Shown: positions 6,553 through 13,071, counted from the first letter of the stretch. The stretch: DNA of 13,071 nt from Apopatocola sp963628785 (GCA_963628785.1 CAVGGQ010000056.1:1-13071); one strand, 5' to 3'. Numbers and translations are program-made. The notes: generated by a model not told the origin, from the letters alone.

Positions 6553-6554
6553 AT

Positions 6555-6704
6555 GGCAATACCGCATAATTCAGCAAGAGCGATTTGCGAGCAAATTTTG
6601 CCCCTAAACGAGGCGCATTGACGCGACAATACTTTGTGTATTGCAAGGAAATGCGGGAGCAAAATTTCCGCAAAGCGCCGCAGACGACATTGTGCGATGT
6701 TGCC
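6555..6704 (+). repeat. Foldable dispersed repeat, copy 2 (complete, 150 bp)
   Basis: The ends are inverted: the first 16 bases (GGCAATACCGCATAAT) and the reverse complement of the last 16 (GGCAACATCGCACAAT) agree at 13 positions. Inside, GCGATTTGCG and AAATTTTGC of the left arm recur inverted in the right arm. The centre has GCATT...AATGC and the hairpin CAATAC-TTTGT-GTATTG (6626-6652 region). The whole element can fold into one long stem. It has no convincing coding frame. It fills the gap between the convergent dsdA terminator and the mtnA 3' end. It looks like a MITE-like or REP-like element; the class is unproven. The name of the family is not known to me. Confidence 0.82.
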
Positions 6705-6728
6705 TTATATATAACGATATGTTATGTA

Positions 6729-7793
6729 TTAGCCCATGGCTCGGAAGGCGTCCTCGTAGGGGGCGCTGCAGAGGCCTTTTTCGGTGATGATGCCGGTGAT
6801 GAGGGTGTGGTCGGTGACATCGAAGGCGGGGTTATAGACACCGACGCCTTCGGGAGCCATGCGCTTTTTGTACCAGAGCTCGGTGACCTCCTCGGCGGGG
6901 CGCTGCTCGATGGGGATCTCTGCGCCGCTTGCGAGAGACATATCGATGGTAGAACTCGGCGCGCACACATAAAACGGAATGCCGTAGTGCCGTGCCAGAA
7001 CTGCGACGGCCGAGGTGCCGATCTTATTCGCCGCATCGCCGTTTCGCGCCACGCGGTCGCACCCGACGAACACGATGTTGATTTTTCCGGTCTGCATGAG
7101 GCTCGAAGCGGCGTTGTCGCACAGAAGCGTCGTGTCGAGTCCCGCCGCGTGCATCTCGAGTGCCGTGAGCCGTGCACCCTGCAGGAGTGGGCGAGTTTCG
7201 TCGCAGTACACGCGCAGGTCATTCCAGCCGTGCTCAAGGGCAATGTACATCGGAGCTGTTGCCGTGCCGTACTTGGCAGTGGCGAGCGTGCCGGCATTGC
7301 AGTGCGTCAGGATGCCGTCGCCGTGATGCAGCAGGGAGAAGCCGATCGCACCGATATTGCGGCTGATGGCGACATCCTCATCGCGGATATTTTGCGCTTC
7401 CGTGAACAGGATCTCACAGATCTCGGGCAGACTCTTCTCGCGGTTTTTCTCCGCCGTATTCCATATGCGCTCGAGTGCCCAGAAAAGGTTCACCGCCGTC
7501 GGACGCGCGGACGCGAGATAGTCCTTTGTCACACGGAGCTTTGCGAAGAAATTCTCCTTATCCTCCGCGTTTTCCGCCGCGATCTGTGAGGCCGCCAAAG
7601 CCAGCGCATACCCGGCGCACACGCCGATGGCCGGCGCACCGCGCACCCGCAGCGCATAGATTGCCTCGCGTATGTCCGCCATATCCGAAAGATGCAGGAT
7701 CTTCACCTCGCCCGGCAGCAGCGTCTGGTCGAGGATCTCCAGATGCGTCCGATCCAGCGAGAGCAGTACGGTATCGAGTTCCAGTGCTTTCAC
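6729..7793 (-). CDS. mtnA: S-methyl-5-thioribose-1-phosphate isomerase
   Basis: This 354-residue aldose-ketose isomerase of the eIF2B-related family turns 5-methylthioribose-1-phosphate into the ribulose form, in salvage of methylthioadenosine or, in some bacteria, of 5-deoxyribose. Visible motifs are RGAPAIG (51-57), SARPTAVNLFWALER (95-109), HCNAGTLAT with the catalytic Cys165, ETRPLLQGARLTA (199-211), and VGCDRVARNGDAANKIGT with the catalytic Asp246 (the usual motif is VGADR). The start is GTG at 7793 with AAAGGAG about eight bases upstream. No other methionine-salvage gene is in the window, so which pathway it serves is open. It lies downstream of prfB in the same direction, but a terminator separates them and I see no good promoter of its own. 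Confidence 0.95.
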   Translation of the reverse strand: MKALELDTVLLSLDRTHLEILDQTLLPGEVKILHLSDMADIREAIYALRVRGAPAIGVCAGYALALAASQIAAENAEDKENFFAKLRVTKDYLASARPTAVNLFWALERIWNTAEKNREKSLPEICEILFTEAQNIRDEDVAISRNIGAIGFSLLHHGDGILTHCNAGTLATAKYGTATAPMYIALEHGWNDLRVYCDETRPLLQGARLTALEMHAAGLDTTLLCDNAASSLMQTGKINIVFVGCDRVARNGDAANKIGTSAVAVLARHYGIPFYVCAPSSTIDMSLASGAEIPIEQRPAEEVTELWYKKRMAPEGVGVYNPAFDVTDHTLITGIITEKGLCSAPYEDAFRAMG

Positions 7794-7808
7794 GGTTTTT
7801 TCTCCTTT

Positions 7809-7818
7809 ACTGTACAGT
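7809..7818. promoter_or_regulatory. Perfect 10-bp palindrome next to the mtnA ribosome binding site
   Basis: ACTGTACAGT (7809-7818) lies directly upstream of AAAGGAG of mtnA and just downstream of the prfB terminator. It could be an operator or chance; a palindrome this short is not strong evidence. Confidence 0.2.
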
Positions 7819-7820
7819 GT

Positions 7821-7853
7821 AAAAACGGAGCCGTTTAGGGAGCGGCTCCGTTT
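7821..7853 (-). terminator. Intrinsic terminator of prfB
   Basis: On the minus strand AAACGGAGCCG pairs with CGGCTCCGTTT (7843-7853 with 7823-7833), a perfect 11-bp stem with a nine-base loop, ending in a run of five T. It begins eight bases after the prfB stop codon and stands 28 bp before the mtnA start. Confidence 0.9.
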
Positions 7854-7860
7854 GTCTTCT

Positions 7861-8976
7861 TTATTTCTCGGCCTTCATCGCAAGGTAGGCGTTGATGAAG
7901 CCGTCGATGTCGCCGTCCATGACGGCCTGGATGTTGCTGTTTTCAAAGCCGGTGCGCGTGTCCTTGGCGAGGGTGTAGGGCATGAACACGTAGGAGCGGA
8001 TCTGGCTGCCCCATTCGATCTTCATCTGCACGCCCTTAATGTCGGAGATCTTCTCGAGATGCTCGCGCTCCTTGATCTCGGCCAGGCGGGCGCGCAGCAT
8101 GGATTTGCAGTTTTCCAGATTCTGGAAATGGCTTCGCTCGACCTGCGAGGAAACAACGATGCCCGTCGGGATATGCGTAAGGCGAACGGCCGAGGATGTT
8201 TTGTTGACCTTCTGTCCGCCGGCGCCGGAGGAACGGTAGACATCCATTTTGATGTCCTCGTCGCGCAGCTCAATGTCCGTGTCGGCCTCGCCGATCTCGG
8301 GCATGACCTCGACGGCGGCAAAGCTCGTGTGGCGGCGGCCGGAGGCATCGTACGGCGAGATGCGCACCAGACGATGGACACCGTTCTCGCTCTTCAGATA
8401 GCCGTAGGCATTCTCGCCTTCGATCTTGATCGTTGCGGACTTGATGCCGGCTTCTTCACCCTCCTGATAGTCGAGCAGGGTGTACTTGTAGCTGTGGCGG
8501 TCAGTCCACATGGTGTACATACGGTAAAGCATCTGCGTCCAGTCCTGTGCCTCGGTACCGCCTGCACCGGCGTGGAAGGTAAGGATGGCGTTGTTCGCGT
8601 CGTACTCGCCGGTGAGCAGCGTCGAAAGGCGCATGGCCTCGAGCTCTTCGGAGAGTGTGTCGTACTCGGCCTTCAGGTCATCGAGCATGGATGCGTCATC
8701 CTCCTCGAGGGCCATTTCGCACATGGTAAACAGATCGTCCCAGGAGGAGCGAAGCTTATCGTACTTTTCGCACTTGGTCTGCAGCTGCTTGATGCGCTGC
8801 TGCACCTGCTGTGAGTGGGCCACATTGTTCCAGAAGCCGTCCTGCGCGCTCTCTTCCTGCAGCTCTGCGATCTCACGCTTCGCCTCGTCCAGATGCAGTG
8901 CCTCGCCCAAATCGTCCAGCGTAGGCTTGAGCGCATTGAGCTTTCCTTTATACTCTTCGAATTCCAACATTGACAT
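7861..8976 (-). CDS. prfB: Peptide chain release factor 2
   Basis: This 371-residue class I release factor ends translation at UGA and UAA and triggers peptidyl-tRNA hydrolysis. The GGQ motif is at 253-255 (SSGAGGQKVNKTSS). The stop-codon reading motif, SPF in E. coli RF2, is here SPY (207-209) in RISPYDASGRRHTSF. The N-terminal helical domain (about 1-125) runs through without the in-frame UGA and frameshift site found in many prfB genes, so RF2 autoregulation of that type is absent. The ATG at 8976 is chosen: AAGGGA stands nine bases upstream, while a frame extension to an ATG at 9009 would start only about five bases after the predicted transcription start and has no ribosome site. The gene's own stop codon is TAA. 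Confidence 0.95.
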   Translation of the reverse strand: MSMLEFEEYKGKLNALKPTLDDLGEALHLDEAKREIAELQEESAQDGFWNNVAHSQQVQQRIKQLQTKCEKYDKLRSSWDDLFTMCEMALEEDDASMLDDLKAEYDTLSEELEAMRLSTLLTGEYDANNAILTFHAGAGGTEAQDWTQMLYRMYTMWTDRHSYKYTLLDYQEGEEAGIKSATIKIEGENAYGYLKSENGVHRLVRISPYDASGRRHTSFAAVEVMPEIGEADTDIELRDEDIKMDVYRSSGAGGQKVNKTSSAVRLTHIPTGIVVSSQVERSHFQNLENCKSMLRARLAEIKEREHLEKISDIKGVQMKIEWGSQIRSYVFMPYTLAKDTRTGFENSNIQAVMDGDIDGFINAYLAMKAEK

Positions 8977-9020
8977 AGCAAAAATTCCCTTTAACTCATA
9001 GCTTTCCATTTAACCATGAT

Positions 9021-9049
9021 ATTATATACAATAAATGGAGCTTTGTAAA
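9021..9049 (-). promoter_or_regulatory. Promoter of prfB
   Basis: On the minus strand TTTACA (9044-9049) and TATAAT (9021-9026) are separated by 17 bp, 11 of 12 consensus positions. The predicted start near 9014 gives a leader of about 38 nt to the ATG at 8976. Confidence 0.75.
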
Positions 9050-9084
9050 GTACGGAATTTTCGGTTGTAGCATTACATTGTTGC

Positions 9085-9118
9085 GCCGAAATTGCAAGTG
9101 ACGCTTGCGTTTTTCGGC
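9085..9118. promoter_or_regulatory. Interrupted inverted repeat in the prfB-hemZ divergent region
   Basis: GCCGAAA (9085-9091) pairs with TTTCGGC (9112-9118), and inside it GCAAG (9094-9098) pairs with CTTGC (9104-9108), leaving five central bases. It overlaps the hemZ -35 box, so a repressor bound here would block hemZ. No T run follows, and it lies upstream of both start sites, so it is not a terminator. Confidence 0.45.
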
Positions 9119-9133
9119 AAATTCCTATATAAT
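9105..9133 (+). promoter_or_regulatory. Promoter of the hemZ operon
   Basis: TTGCGT (9105-9110), 17 bp, TATAAT (9128-9133). The usual start distance places transcription near 9140, only about three bases before the hemZ ATG. Confidence 0.65.
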
Positions 9134-9142
9134 AAATTTGTT

Positions 9143-10627
9143 ATGGATATTTTTCTTTATGGAAACGATTATAAATATGCGGCGGAGCAGATACTCCTGA
9201 TGCTCTTTCCGGACGAGAGACCGGTGTATCCGGAGAAGCCGGGCGGGGACAAAAGCGTTTCTCTCACATTGCATGAGGGAAAAATCTACGCGACAGCCTC
9301 CTGCCGACTGGTGTACGGAGGGCGTACGGTGCACGCTTCGGCGCGGATCCGCTCCGAGCATCTGCGCGATGTGAACGAGCGGCCGCGTCTCGAGCAGCGC
9401 ATCTTGAAGTTTGCTTTCTATCGCGCCGCGCTCGCCGCAGGGCGCGAAAAGCCGGAGTGGGGCTGTCTTACCGGCGTGCGTCCGGCGAAAATGCTCTCAA
9501 ATTTCAAGCATAGGGACGGACTTTCTGAGCGTGAGGCCGTGCGCATGCTCACCGGAGCGTTCGGTGTATCAAAGGAGCGCGCTTCGCTCGCCCTCGCCGC
9601 AGAGCGTGCCGCCGAAGAAGCGAAGGCCTCACTCGCGCCGGTGGATGTGTGCCTCTATATCGGCATACCGTACTGCCCGACGCGTTGCGCCTACTGCAGC
9701 TTTGTGAGCGTGGACGCGCCGAAGCTTCTCAAGAGCATTCCCGAGTATCTGGATGCGCTCGAGAAAGAAATGTGCGCCGCGGCCGCGTCCGTAAAAGCCG
9801 CCGGGCGGCGGATCGTCGCGGTGTATGTCGGCGGCGGAACACCCACGACGCTCGATGCCGCACAGCTCGACCGCCTGCTGCGGGATACGAAAGCGTGCTT
9901 TGACCTCAGCGCCTGCCGCGAGTTTACAGTGGAAGCCGGACGTCCCGACACCGTGACGGAGGAAAAGCTGCGCGTGCTCACCGAGCACGGCGTGGATCGC
10001 GTGAGCGTGAACCCGCAGACCATGTCGGACGAAGTGCTCGCCGCCATCGGACGGCACCACACTGTCGCGCAGGTGCGTGAAGCCGTGGAGATGGTAAAGA
10101 AATTCCCATCGCTCGCCTTCAATATGGATCTGATCGCCGGCCTTCCGGGGGATACGCCCGAAACATTTGCCGAGACCGTCCGCGAGGTCATCACGCTCGG
10201 CGCGCACAACATCACAGTGCATACGCTCGCCCTCAAAAAAGGCTCGCGCTTCCTCACCGAAGGCACGGCTCTTCCGGACGGAGCGGCCGTCGGCGAGATG
10301 CTCACCGCTGCGCGCTCGCTGCTTGAAGAAGCGGGCTACGCGCCGTACTACCTCTATCGGCAGAAATTCATGTCCGGCAGCTTTGAAAATGTCGGCTGGA
10401 CGAAACCGGGCTATCAAAACCTCTACAACATCTGCATCATGGAAGAGCTCTGCGGCATTCTCGCCGTAGGCGCGGGCGGTTCCACGAAGCTCACCGCCGA
10501 GGGCGGCATCGTGCAGCGCATCATGGCGCCGAAATACCCGCGCGAATATATGGAGCGCATCGAAAAAACCTGCGAAGAAAAGGACGAGATCGTCCGCTTT
10601 TACGCAGAGCATACCGACAAGAAATAA
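9143..10627 (+). CDS. hemZ: Oxygen-independent coproporphyrinogen III dehydrogenase-like radical SAM protein
   Basis: This 494-residue protein has the HemZ layout: an N-terminal domain of about 165 residues (with WGCLTGVRPAKM at 106-117), then a HemN-type radical SAM domain. The [4Fe-4S] cluster cysteines are Cys178, Cys182 and Cys185 in YCPTRCAYCSF, and the SAM-binding GGGTPT is at 230-235. Family members are linked to anaerobic heme or other tetrapyrrole-related chemistry; many HemN-like proteins lack true coproporphyrinogen oxidase activity, so the reaction is not certain. The ATG at 9143 fits the family start (MDIFLYGNDYKYAAEQ), but there is no Shine-Dalgarno and the -10 box ends nine bases before it, which suggests a leaderless message. 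An upstream in-frame start at 9092 lies before the promoter. It is the first gene of a run with the kinase and the MATE pump. Confidence 0.9.
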   Translation: MDIFLYGNDYKYAAEQILLMLFPDERPVYPEKPGGDKSVSLTLHEGKIYATASCRLVYGGRTVHASARIRSEHLRDVNERPRLEQRILKFAFYRAALAAGREKPEWGCLTGVRPAKMLSNFKHRDGLSEREAVRMLTGAFGVSKERASLALAAERAAEEAKASLAPVDVCLYIGIPYCPTRCAYCSFVSVDAPKLLKSIPEYLDALEKEMCAAAASVKAAGRRIVAVYVGGGTPTTLDAAQLDRLLRDTKACFDLSACREFTVEAGRPDTVTEEKLRVLTEHGVDRVSVNPQTMSDEVLAAIGRHHTVAQVREAVEMVKKFPSLAFNMDLIAGLPGDTPETFAETVREVITLGAHNITVHTLALKKGSRFLTEGTALPDGAAVGEMLTAARSLLEEAGYAPYYLYRQKFMSGSFENVGWTKPGYQNLYNICIMEELCGILAVGAGGSTKLTAEGGIVQRIMAPKYPREYMERIEKTCEEKDEIVRFYAEHTDKK

Positions 10628-10639
10628 AGAGGGCCGATC

Positions 10640-11578
10640 ATGGCATTCTATCTTTCCGAGATCAATGAGCGCTGCCGCACGGATGCGCGCGCGTTTATCG
10701 CCGACTGCGACAAAATTTATGCCGACCGGCTGGAACTGGCCGCCGACCAAATCATGGAGAACATGGCGAAGAGCCCCATTGTGCTCCTCTCCGGACCCTC
10801 CGGCAGCGGCAAAACGACTACATCACTCAAAATCTGCGAAGTGCTGGAGAACCGCGGCGTGCGTACGCACAGCATCTCCATGGACAACTACTTCAAAACC
10901 GTCTCCCCGGAGACCACACCGCGTACGCCCGAGGGACGCTATGACCTCGAGTCACCGCTGTGCCTGGATATGGACCTGCTCAACGAGCACTTCTCCGTTC
11001 TCTCCGAGGGCGGACGCATTCTCGTGCCGCGCTACGATTTTGTCCATCAGCAGCGTGACCTGGAACCGAGCGCATCGCTTCGCCTCGGCAAAAACGAGGT
11101 CGTCGTCTTTGAAGGCATTCATGCGCTCAACGACATTATCACCGGCGCACACCCCGAGGCGTTCAAGCTCTACATCAGCGCGCGCAGCAATGTTTTGGAC
11201 GACGACGGCACGATGATCTTCAAGGGCACATGGATGCGCCTGATGCGGCGCACCGTGCGCGATTATCTCTTCCGCGGCACGCAGGCACAGCAGACGCTCG
11301 CAAGCTGGGCCAACATCCGCCGCGGCGAGAAGCTCTACATTTCCCCCTTTAAGGAGAAAGCGGATCTGAAGTTTGATTCCGCATTTGCCTACGAGGTGCC
11401 GGTGCTCAACAACACCGCGACCGACCTTTTCCTCGCAATGCCCGCCGACACGCCGCGCTACAGCGAGCTTGCCCGCATCATGCCCGCCTTCGAGCGGTTC
11501 GAGGACATTTCTCCTGACCTTCTCGCCAACGACTCCCTCCTGCGCGAATTTATCGGTGGCGGCAAATACGGCGGCTGA
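10640..11578 (+). CDS. Uridine-kinase-like P-loop nucleoside kinase
   Basis: This 312-residue kinase of the uridine kinase/phosphoribulokinase superfamily shows a Walker A loop GPSGSGKTT (52-60), SMDNYF (79-84, the catalytic Asp region), PRYDF (129-133), FEGIHALN (156-163) and RDYLFRGTQAQQTL...NIRRGE (206-229). The last segment is typical of the clostridial uridine-kinase-like family that in longer members follows TGS and threonyl-tRNA-synthetase-like domains; here only about 45 residues precede the kinase, so this is the kinase-only form. It probably phosphorylates a nucleoside, but the substrate is unproven. The start is ATG at 10640, 12 bp after hemZ, with AGAGGG six bases upstream, so it is co-transcribed with hemZ. 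It is cytoplasmic. Confidence 0.85.
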   Translation: MAFYLSEINERCRTDARAFIADCDKIYADRLELAADQIMENMAKSPIVLLSGPSGSGKTTTSLKICEVLENRGVRTHSISMDNYFKTVSPETTPRTPEGRYDLESPLCLDMDLLNEHFSVLSEGGRILVPRYDFVHQQRDLEPSASLRLGKNEVVVFEGIHALNDIITGAHPEAFKLYISARSNVLDDDGTMIFKGTWMRLMRRTVRDYLFRGTQAQQTLASWANIRRGEKLYISPFKEKADLKFDSAFAYEVPVLNNTATDLFLAMPADTPRYSELARIMPAFERFEDISPDLLANDSLLREFIGGGKYGG

Positions 11579-11583
11579 ATCAA

Positions 11584-11601
11584 GATGCCCCGCGGGGCGT
11601 C
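11584..11601 (+). promoter_or_regulatory. GC-rich intercistronic hairpin
   Basis: GATGCCC (11584-11590) and GGGCGTC (11595-11601) can pair, with a core palindrome GCCCCGCGGGGC (11587-11598). It lies between the kinase stop codon and the MATE ribosome binding site. With no T run it is more likely an mRNA processing or stability element than a terminator. The role is unproven. Confidence 0.35.
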
Positions 11602-11626
11602 TTCCGAAGAAAGGAAATAAACACTC

Positions 11627-13009
11627 ATGCCCCAGTTTCGCGACGCAAACGAAAAACGAAATTTCATGCTCAATACGCCCATACCGAAGCTTGTGCCGAA
11701 AATGGCGCTGCCGTCGATCGCGGCGATGCTCGTCTCGAGTGCCTACAATCTGGCGGACACGCTCTTCGTAAGCCACCTCGGCACGAACGCCACGGGCGCG
11801 GTCGGCGTGAACGGCTCGATTGACCTCATCATTATGATGGCCGGCTCTCTCGTGGCCGTGGGCGCGGCGAGCCTTACCTCGCGCCTCCTCGGAGCCGAAG
11901 AGGATCAGCGCGCGCAGGAGGTGCTCTCCACATGCTTCTTTCTCGCGCTTGTTTTCGGCTTTGCGGTAATGGGGCTCGGCTTCGCGTTTCAGGACGAAAT
12001 TCTCCGCCTGCTCGGCGCAAATGACGACATTCTGCCCTACTCGGAGCAGTACTGCCAATACATTCTGCTCGCCGCGCCCTTTATGGCGACAAGCTTCGTG
12101 CTCAATCAGTGCCTGCGCGCCGAGGGCAGCGCCGTGTTTTCCATGATCGGCATGGTGACGGGCGCGGTGCTCAACGTGGGCCTCGACCCGCTCTTTATCT
12201 TCACATTCGGCTGGGGTGTTGCGGGCGCGTCGGCGGCGACGGCCATTTCGAAGGTCGTTTCCTGGTGCATCCTCATGACGCCGTACCTGCGCCGTCACAC
12301 GATCCTGCACATTCACCCGAAGTCCTTCCGCCTGCGCCGGAAGGACCTCAAGGAAGTGTGTGCCATGGGCAGCGCGAGCTTTTTCCGCAACGGTCTCGGT
12401 ACGCTGGCGAGCATCCTTTTAAACCGCCTTGCCGGCGGCTACGGCACGAGCGCCCTCGCGGCTGTCAATGTGGCCAACCGCATCACCATGTTCATGACGA
12501 GTGCGTGCCTCGGCTTCGGCCAGGGCTTTCAGCCGGTCGCGGGCTTCTCGTGGGGCGCACGGCGCATGGACCGCGTGCGGGAATCGTTCCGTTTTTCCAT
12601 GATCGCGTGCGTGGCGGGCATATCCGTCGCGGCACTCATCATCGGCATATTCGCCCGTCCCATCCTCCTGCTCTTTACGGAGGATGACGCAGAGCTCGTG
12701 CGCATCGGCGTATTCTCTCTGCGGATACAATGCCTTGCCATGCCGTTCCACGGCTTTGCCATCATCGTGAATATGCTCTGTGCCGGCATCGGGCGGGCAC
12801 TTCCGTCACTCCTGCTCGGCATGGCGCGGCAGGGCATCTGCTTCTTCCCGATACTCCCGGTGCTCATCGCTCTCTTCGGCGTATACGGCATTGCCGCCGT
12901 TCAGGGCGCCGCCGATATGTTCACGCTCGTCCTCGCCGTTCCCATTGCCGTTCGCGTATCGAAGGTGATACGCGAAAAAGAAGCCGAAATATTGAGCGAA
13001 ACCGCATAA
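11627..13009 (+). CDS. MATE-family efflux transporter
   Basis: This 460-residue membrane protein has about twelve hydrophobic segments in two halves, as in the MATE (NorM/DinF/MepA-like) family, which exports drugs or metabolites by sodium or proton antiport. Family marks are LNTPIPKLVPKMALPSIAAM (15-34), YNLADTLFVSHLGT (40-53), SLTSRLLGAEEDQRAQEVL (82-100) and, in the second half, GFGQGFQPVAGFSWGA. The length is normal and both halves are intact. The ATG at 11627 has AAAGGA 11 bases upstream, a long spacing; a second ATG at 11666 has no site, so 11627 is kept. It follows the kinase by 48 bp in the same direction, so it is probably in the hemZ operon. The substrate is unknown, and a metabolic link to hemZ is not evident. 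Confidence 0.92.
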   Translation: MPQFRDANEKRNFMLNTPIPKLVPKMALPSIAAMLVSSAYNLADTLFVSHLGTNATGAVGVNGSIDLIIMMAGSLVAVGAASLTSRLLGAEEDQRAQEVLSTCFFLALVFGFAVMGLGFAFQDEILRLLGANDDILPYSEQYCQYILLAAPFMATSFVLNQCLRAEGSAVFSMIGMVTGAVLNVGLDPLFIFTFGWGVAGASAATAISKVVSWCILMTPYLRRHTILHIHPKSFRLRRKDLKEVCAMGSASFFRNGLGTLASILLNRLAGGYGTSALAAVNVANRITMFMTSACLGFGQGFQPVAGFSWGARRMDRVRESFRFSMIACVAGISVAALIIGIFARPILLLFTEDDAELVRIGVFSLRIQCLAMPFHGFAIIVNMLCAGIGRALPSLLLGMARQGICFFPILPVLIALFGVYGIAAVQGAADMFTLVLAVPIAVRVSKVIREKEAEILSETA

Positions 13010-13022
13010 AACCGATAATCAT

Positions 13023-13045
13023 AACCGCGGGCAAAGCCCGTGGTT
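13023..13045 (+). terminator. Possible terminator stem-loop after the MATE gene
   Basis: AACCGCGGGC (13023-13032) pairs with GCCCGTGGTT (13036-13045) around AAA, with one G-T pair. The T run after it is poor (TTGCTCT), so termination is uncertain. It begins 13 bases after the MATE stop codon. Confidence 0.5.
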
Positions 13046-13052
13046 TGCTCTA

Positions 13053-13065
13053 GGCCTATAAGGCC
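13053..13065 (+). repeat. Second small stem-loop at the window end
   Basis: GGCCT (13053-13057) and AGGCC (13061-13065) pair around ATA, seven bases after the preceding hairpin. The pair of stem-loops could be part of a larger element cut by the edge, such as the end of an insertion sequence, or simply a tandem 3' structure. Confidence 0.3.
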
Positions 13066-13071
13066 ATGATA

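Noticed and set aside
6711..6725. ATAAC-GATAT-GTTAT dyad just after the mtnA stop codon
   Set aside because: Five AT-rich base pairs without a T run are too weak to call a terminator or operator.
7672..8814. Plus-strand open frame of 380 codons opposite mtnA and prfB
   Set aside because: It crosses two conserved genes and a terminator; composition is that of an antisense shadow.
8850..8976. Programmed frameshift site in prfB
   Set aside because: I looked for an in-frame UGA with CUU before it in the first 40 codons and found an uninterrupted frame.
9629..10750. Minus-strand open frame of 373 codons opposite hemZ
   Set aside because: Antisense to the radical SAM domain, with no supporting signals.
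10952..12316. Minus-strand open frame of 454 codons opposite the kinase and MATE genes
   Set aside because: It spans two well-supported genes and their gap, and the protein is an Arg/His/Glu-rich shadow typical of GC-rich antisense frames.

Overview
The window reads as chromosomal DNA of a low-redundancy anaerobic member of the Bacillota. The clues are strong AGGAGG-type ribosome binding sites, sigma-A-type promoters, intrinsic terminators, an oxygen-independent HemZ-type radical SAM protein, and a release factor 2 and MATE pump that resemble clostridial proteins (Oscillospiraceae-like). This placement is inference; I cannot name a genus. There are no rRNA or tRNA genes, CRISPR arrays or transposase genes. 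Ten protein genes fill almost all of the sequence.

Left part (1-1300): a small heavy-metal-associated (HMA) protein is divergent from an unusual regulator that joins an ArsR-type winged helix to an AraC-type DNA-binding domain. The regulator gene is followed by a perfect-consensus promoter (TTGACA-17 bp-TATAAT) that points into an intrinsic terminator. That arrangement predicts a tiny RNA, or an aborted antisense transcript of the next gene.

Centre (1304-6552): a divergent XRE-cupin regulator faces a three-gene operon. The operon encodes an N-acyl-D-amino-acid deacylase, a GntP/DsdX-family permease and D-serine ammonia-lyase (DsdA). The genes are tightly spaced and end at a good terminator. 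The simplest reading is catabolism of N-acylated D-serine (or a related D-amino acid) to an organic acid, pyruvate and ammonia, under an XRE-cupin regulator instead of the LysR-type DsdC known from E. coli. This is the most system-like content of the window.

A foldable repeat of 150 bp, with ends that pair and a nested stem-loop, lies at 6555-6704 between the convergent dsdA and mtnA genes. A second copy in the opposite orientation enters from the left edge (1-100), directly against the HMA stop codon. The visible 100 bp match at about 89 of 100 positions. The two copies therefore bracket the metal module and the D-amino-acid operon.

Right part (6729-13009): mtnA and prfB run on the minus strand, separated by a terminator. 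Divergent from prfB is a run of hemZ, a uridine-kinase-like P-loop kinase and a MATE efflux pump. prfB lacks the classic programmed frameshift and carries SPY where SPF is usual. hemZ appears to be leaderless or nearly so. The last 60 bases hold two adjacent stem-loops and are cut by the window edge.
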